From: Buchnera aphidicola (Chaitophorus sp. 3695)
GTDB taxonomy: Bacteria; Pseudomonadota; Gammaproteobacteria; Enterobacterales; Enterobacteriaceae
Length of the DNA: 64,000 bases
Direction: 5' to 3'
Assembly: GCF_964058985.1 (NCBI RefSeq)
Contig: NZ_OZ060379.1
Span: 124,001 to 188,000, forward strand
This document shows, piece after piece, positions 61,718-64,000 of this stretch. Within the stretch, counting starts at the first letter, position 1. Every line of letters starts with the position of its first letter. The translations under genes were made by a program, and so were the position numbers. The notes beneath the pieces are model-generated. The model searched no databases. It worked only from the letters and a program-made list of their open reading frames with translations, and had not been told where the DNA came from.

Positions 61718-63130
61718 ATGAATAAAGAAATTAATACTAATTTAGTTGTTATAGGAGGAGGCCCAGCAGGTTATTCAGCTGCTTTTCGAGCTTCTGATTT
61801 AGGAATTAAAACAATTTTAATAGAAAAAAGTAAAGTTTTAGGTGGAGTTTGTTTAAATTCAGGATGTATTCCTTCAAAAACTTTATTACATTTTGCAAGA
61901 TTTTTACAAGAATATCAAGAATTTATGGATTTAAATATTATTTTAAAAAAACCTAAATTTGATTTAAAAAATTTAAAAATTTGGAAAAAATCTATTATTA
62001 AAAAAATGAATAATGGATTAAATATTTTATCTAGTCAAAGAAATATACAAATTATTCATGGAAATGCGTCTTTTTTAAACCAAAATACAATCATTGTAAA
62101 TGATGGTATAAATACAAATTATTTTATAAATTTTAAGCATATTATTATTGCTTCAGGTTCAAGATCAATAAAATTACCATATATTAAATCATCAGATAAA
62201 AGAATTTGGTATTCTCAAGATGCTTTAAAAATTCCTTTTATTCCAGATCGTATGTTAATTATTGGAGGAGGAATTATTGGTTTAGAAATGGCAACAGTAT
62301 ATAGTTCTTTAGGTTCTGTAGTTGATGTTATAGAAAGCTCTAATACAATATTACCTTCTGTTGATATAGATATTAGTAGTTTTTTTATGAAAATTATTAA
62401 AGAAAAATTTAATTTGATGTTAAAATCTTCTCTACAAAGTATTGATTTTTTAAAAGATAAAATTTTAGTTAAAATTAAAAATAAAAACATTATTAAAAAA
62501 ATTTATTATGATATAATCCTTGTTTCAATAGGTAGATTTCCAAATACAGATTCTTTAAAATTAAATAATACAGAAGTACAGTTAAATGAACAAAAGTATA
62601 TTATTACAGATCAACAATGTAAAACAAATGTTTCACATATATTTGCTATAGGAGATGTTTCTGGTCATCCTATGCTAGCTCATAAAGGTATTTATGAAGG
62701 ACATATTGCTGCCGAAGTTATTTCTGGAAAAAATCATTTTTTTGATACAAAAATTATTCCTAATATTTGTTATACAGATCCAGAAGTAGCATGGGTAGGA
62801 ATTACTGAAAAAGAAGCAGAAAAAAATAATATACCATATGCTGTATCTATTTTTCCATGGAATATTTCTGGTAGGGCTCATGCTTCAAATTCTTCTTTAG
62901 GAAAAACAAAATTAATATTTAATAAAAATACTAAACAGATTATTGGTGGAATAATTATTGGAAGAAATGCAGGAGAATTGTTAGGAGAGATTACATTAGC
63001 TATAGAAATGGGTTGTGATGTTTCTGATATTTCTTTAACTATACATGCTCATCCTACTTTATATGAATCTATAAGTTCTTCATCAAAAATTTTTGAAGGA
63101 ACAGTGACTGATTTATTAAATATAAAATAA
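61718..63130 (+). CDS. lpd: Dihydrolipoamide dehydrogenase (E3)
   Basis: FAD-dependent disulfide oxidoreductase that reoxidises dihydrolipoamide and makes NADH for complex I. It has 470 residues (E. coli 474). The N-terminal FAD fold is VVIGGGPAGYSAAFRA, the redox disulfide GGVCLNSGCIPSKTLL, the NAD fold MLIIGGGIIGLEMATVY, the FAD motif IFAIGDVSGHPMLAHK, and the catalytic His LTIHAHPTLYES. It ends the aceEF-lpd operon, followed by a strong terminator. Confidence 0.98.
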   Translation: MNKEINTNLVVIGGGPAGYSAAFRASDLGIKTILIEKSKVLGGVCLNSGCIPSKTLLHFARFLQEYQEFMDLNIILKKPKFDLKNLKIWKKSIIKKMNNGLNILSSQRNIQIIHGNASFLNQNTIIVNDGINTNYFINFKHIIIASGSRSIKLPYIKSSDKRIWYSQDALKIPFIPDRMLIIGGGIIGLEMATVYSSLGSVVDVIESSNTILPSVDIDISSFFMKIIKEKFNLMLKSSLQSIDFLKDKILVKIKNKNIIKKIYYDIILVSIGRFPNTDSLKLNNTEVQLNEQKYIITDQQCKTNVSHIFAIGDVSGHPMLAHKGIYEGHIAAEVISGKNHFFDTKIIPNICYTDPEVAWVGITEKEAEKNNIPYAVSIFPWNISGRAHASNSSLGKTKLIFNKNTKQIIGGIIIGRNAGELLGEITLAIEMGCDVSDISLTIHAHPTLYESISSSSKIFEGTVTDLLNIK

Positions 63131-63151
63131 TTTTTTATAATATTTTTTTTT

Positions 63152-63192
63152 TTTTGATGTTATGCGTTATAAATTTATACATAACATCAAAA
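63152..63192 (+). terminator. Rho-independent terminator after lpd
   Basis: Perfect 13-bp arms TTTTGATGTTATG (63152-63164) and CATAACATCAAAA (63180-63192) with a 15-nt loop, followed by CTTTTTT. It lies 21 bp after the lpd stop and is the best terminator in the window. Confidence 0.88.
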
Positions 63193-63825
63193 CTTTTTTA
63201 TTTAAAATATTTTTTATTAATTTAATAAATTTATAATATATAACTTATAAATTTTTTAATAATAAATATATTTTATAAATATTTTATACGTTTTTATAAA
63301 ATAATTATAAAGTATTTTTTATTTTAAATTATTTTTTTTAATTATTATATTTAACATTATGTATATTTTCAAAATTTTTAGAAAATATATATAAAAAATC
63401 ATAAATATAGTATAAATTTTTATTTATAAAATTTAATTAATTTTTTTATGTTTAAAATATTTATAAAATATTTAAATTATTTATATATAAAAAATATTAT
63501 TTAATTATATTTATATAAATATATATTTATAATAGTAAAATTTTAATTAATTAAAATTTAATTTCTGTTTTTATTGATATAATATTTTAAAAATAATTTA
63601 TTAGTAATTTATCATATATTTTGAAATAAATATTCATAAATTGTATTTATTATAAATATTTTTTTAATTTATTAGATTATCTTTAAAAAATATTTTGTGT
63701 TGATTTTTTATAAATTTTATAGAATATTTAATTTTATTATTCTATTTTGAAAAAAATTATATTTATTTTAATATAAAATTATTATATAAATATTTTTTTG
63801 AGTTTCATAATTATTTATTAATAAT
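63193..63825. other. AT-rich non-coding region between lpd and erpA
   Basis: About 630 bp with extremely low GC and no frame, RNA or strong hairpin apart from the lpd terminator at its start. In larger Buchnera genomes I would expect speD and speE near here (inference from memory). No trace of either could be recognised. Confidence 0.45.
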
Positions 63826-64000
63826 TTATATACTAAAAGATGTTCCGCAACTACAAGTAGATTTAGAATTTGGATTTTTTATAATAAATTTTGAGCCATT
63901 TAAATTTTCAATGTAATCTACTTTTCCTCCGATTAAATATTGTAAACTAATTGGATCAATTATAATAAATATATTTGATTTATAAATGATAAAGTCTGTT
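63826..64000 (-). CDS. erpA: Iron-sulfur cluster insertion protein ErpA (5' end outside window)
   Basis: A-type carrier that delivers Fe-S clusters to apoproteins. In E. coli these include NuoG-type and isoprenoid-pathway enzymes. The last 57 codons are visible. They include [20 protein letters not shown], then [23 protein letters not shown]'s start, matching E. coli DPMSLQYLVGGSVDY and NPNAKSTCGCGSSFSI. The C-terminal C-x-C ligand pair is intact. The third Cys would be upstream of the window edge. Formerly yadR. Confidence 0.93.
   Translation of the reverse strand, partial: TDFIIYKSNIFIIIDPISLQYLIGGKVDYIENLNGSKFIIKNPNSKSTCSCGTSFSI

Noticed and set aside
62215-62881. Two minus-strand open frames opposite lpd
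   Set aside because: They are antisense to the NAD-binding and central domains of Lpd, without signals.
1-64000. tRNA genes, CRISPR arrays, insertion sequences, prophage or toxin-antitoxin pairs
   Set aside because: No cloverleaf-like GC-rich segment apart from tmRNA, no regularly spaced repeats, no transposase-like proteins, and no small gene pairs were seen. The gaps are monotonous A/T.

Overview
The window is a stretch of a very AT-rich, reduced gamma-proteobacterial genome. Gene content, order and protein sequence all point to Buchnera aphidicola, the obligate aphid endosymbiont. The evidence is the run ileS, rpsT, dnaJ-dnaK, the full nuo operon, cvpA, prs, prfA-prmC, ackA-pta, nrdAB-yfaE, gyrA, a 2-Cys peroxiredoxin, ung, grpE, ssrA, grxD, rnt, sodA, pth, ychF, thrABC, pcnB, dksA, truA, secA, aceEF-lpd and erpA. 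Nearly all products are close to E. coli length, rich in Lys, Asn and Ile, and retain their catalytic residues. Several genes I expect between these neighbours in larger Buchnera genomes are absent, which suggests one of the smaller lineages (for example those of Cinara/Lachninae). That strain-level guess is inference.

Layout. 1-2.8 kb: the 5' part of ileS (minus) diverging from rpsT (plus). 2.8-6.2 kb: dnaK-dnaJ (minus), with a well-preserved sigma-32 type heat-shock promoter and a GC-rich hairpin between the two genes. 6.4-21.2 kb: thirteen nuo genes for complex I, with nuoC and nuoD fused. 21.25-22.14 kb: an AT-rich desert. 22.1-24.2 kb: cvpA, yqhA, prs. 24.5-30.9 kb: prfA-prmC, sirB1, ackA-pta. 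30.9-37.2 kb: the nrdA-nrdB-yfaE set and gyrA (minus). 37.4-42.5 kb: a DUF2076 protein, peroxiredoxin, ung, grpE, tmRNA, grxD, rnt. 42.8-45.3 kb: sodA, pth, ychF. 45.3-50.0 kb: thrABC (minus). 50.0-51.5 kb: apparently empty DNA that contains a recognisable full-length hpt pseudogene. 51.5-57.2 kb: pcnB, dksA, truA, secA. 57.7-63.1 kb: aceE-aceF-lpd. The window ends in the 3' part of erpA.

Function. Pyruvate dehydrogenase (aceE, aceF, lpd) makes acetyl-CoA and NADH. Complex I re-oxidises the NADH, and Pta-AckA can convert acetyl-CoA to acetate with ATP gain. ThrABC makes threonine, an essential amino acid for the aphid, from aspartate or its semialdehyde. Its first regulatory ACT segment looks degraded and no thrL leader is visible. 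The remaining genes are core informational, chaperone, secretion and redox-defence functions.

No mobile element, CRISPR array, phage, tRNA gene or novel multigene system was found. The most informative non-routine observations are the hpt relic, the surviving heat-shock promoter, the dnaK-dnaJ hairpin, the tmRNA without encoded CCA, the degenerate ThrA regulatory site, and a conserved but poorly understood DUF2076 protein. Promoters other than the heat-shock one are not annotated, because in DNA this AT-rich sigma-70-like boxes occur everywhere by chance.
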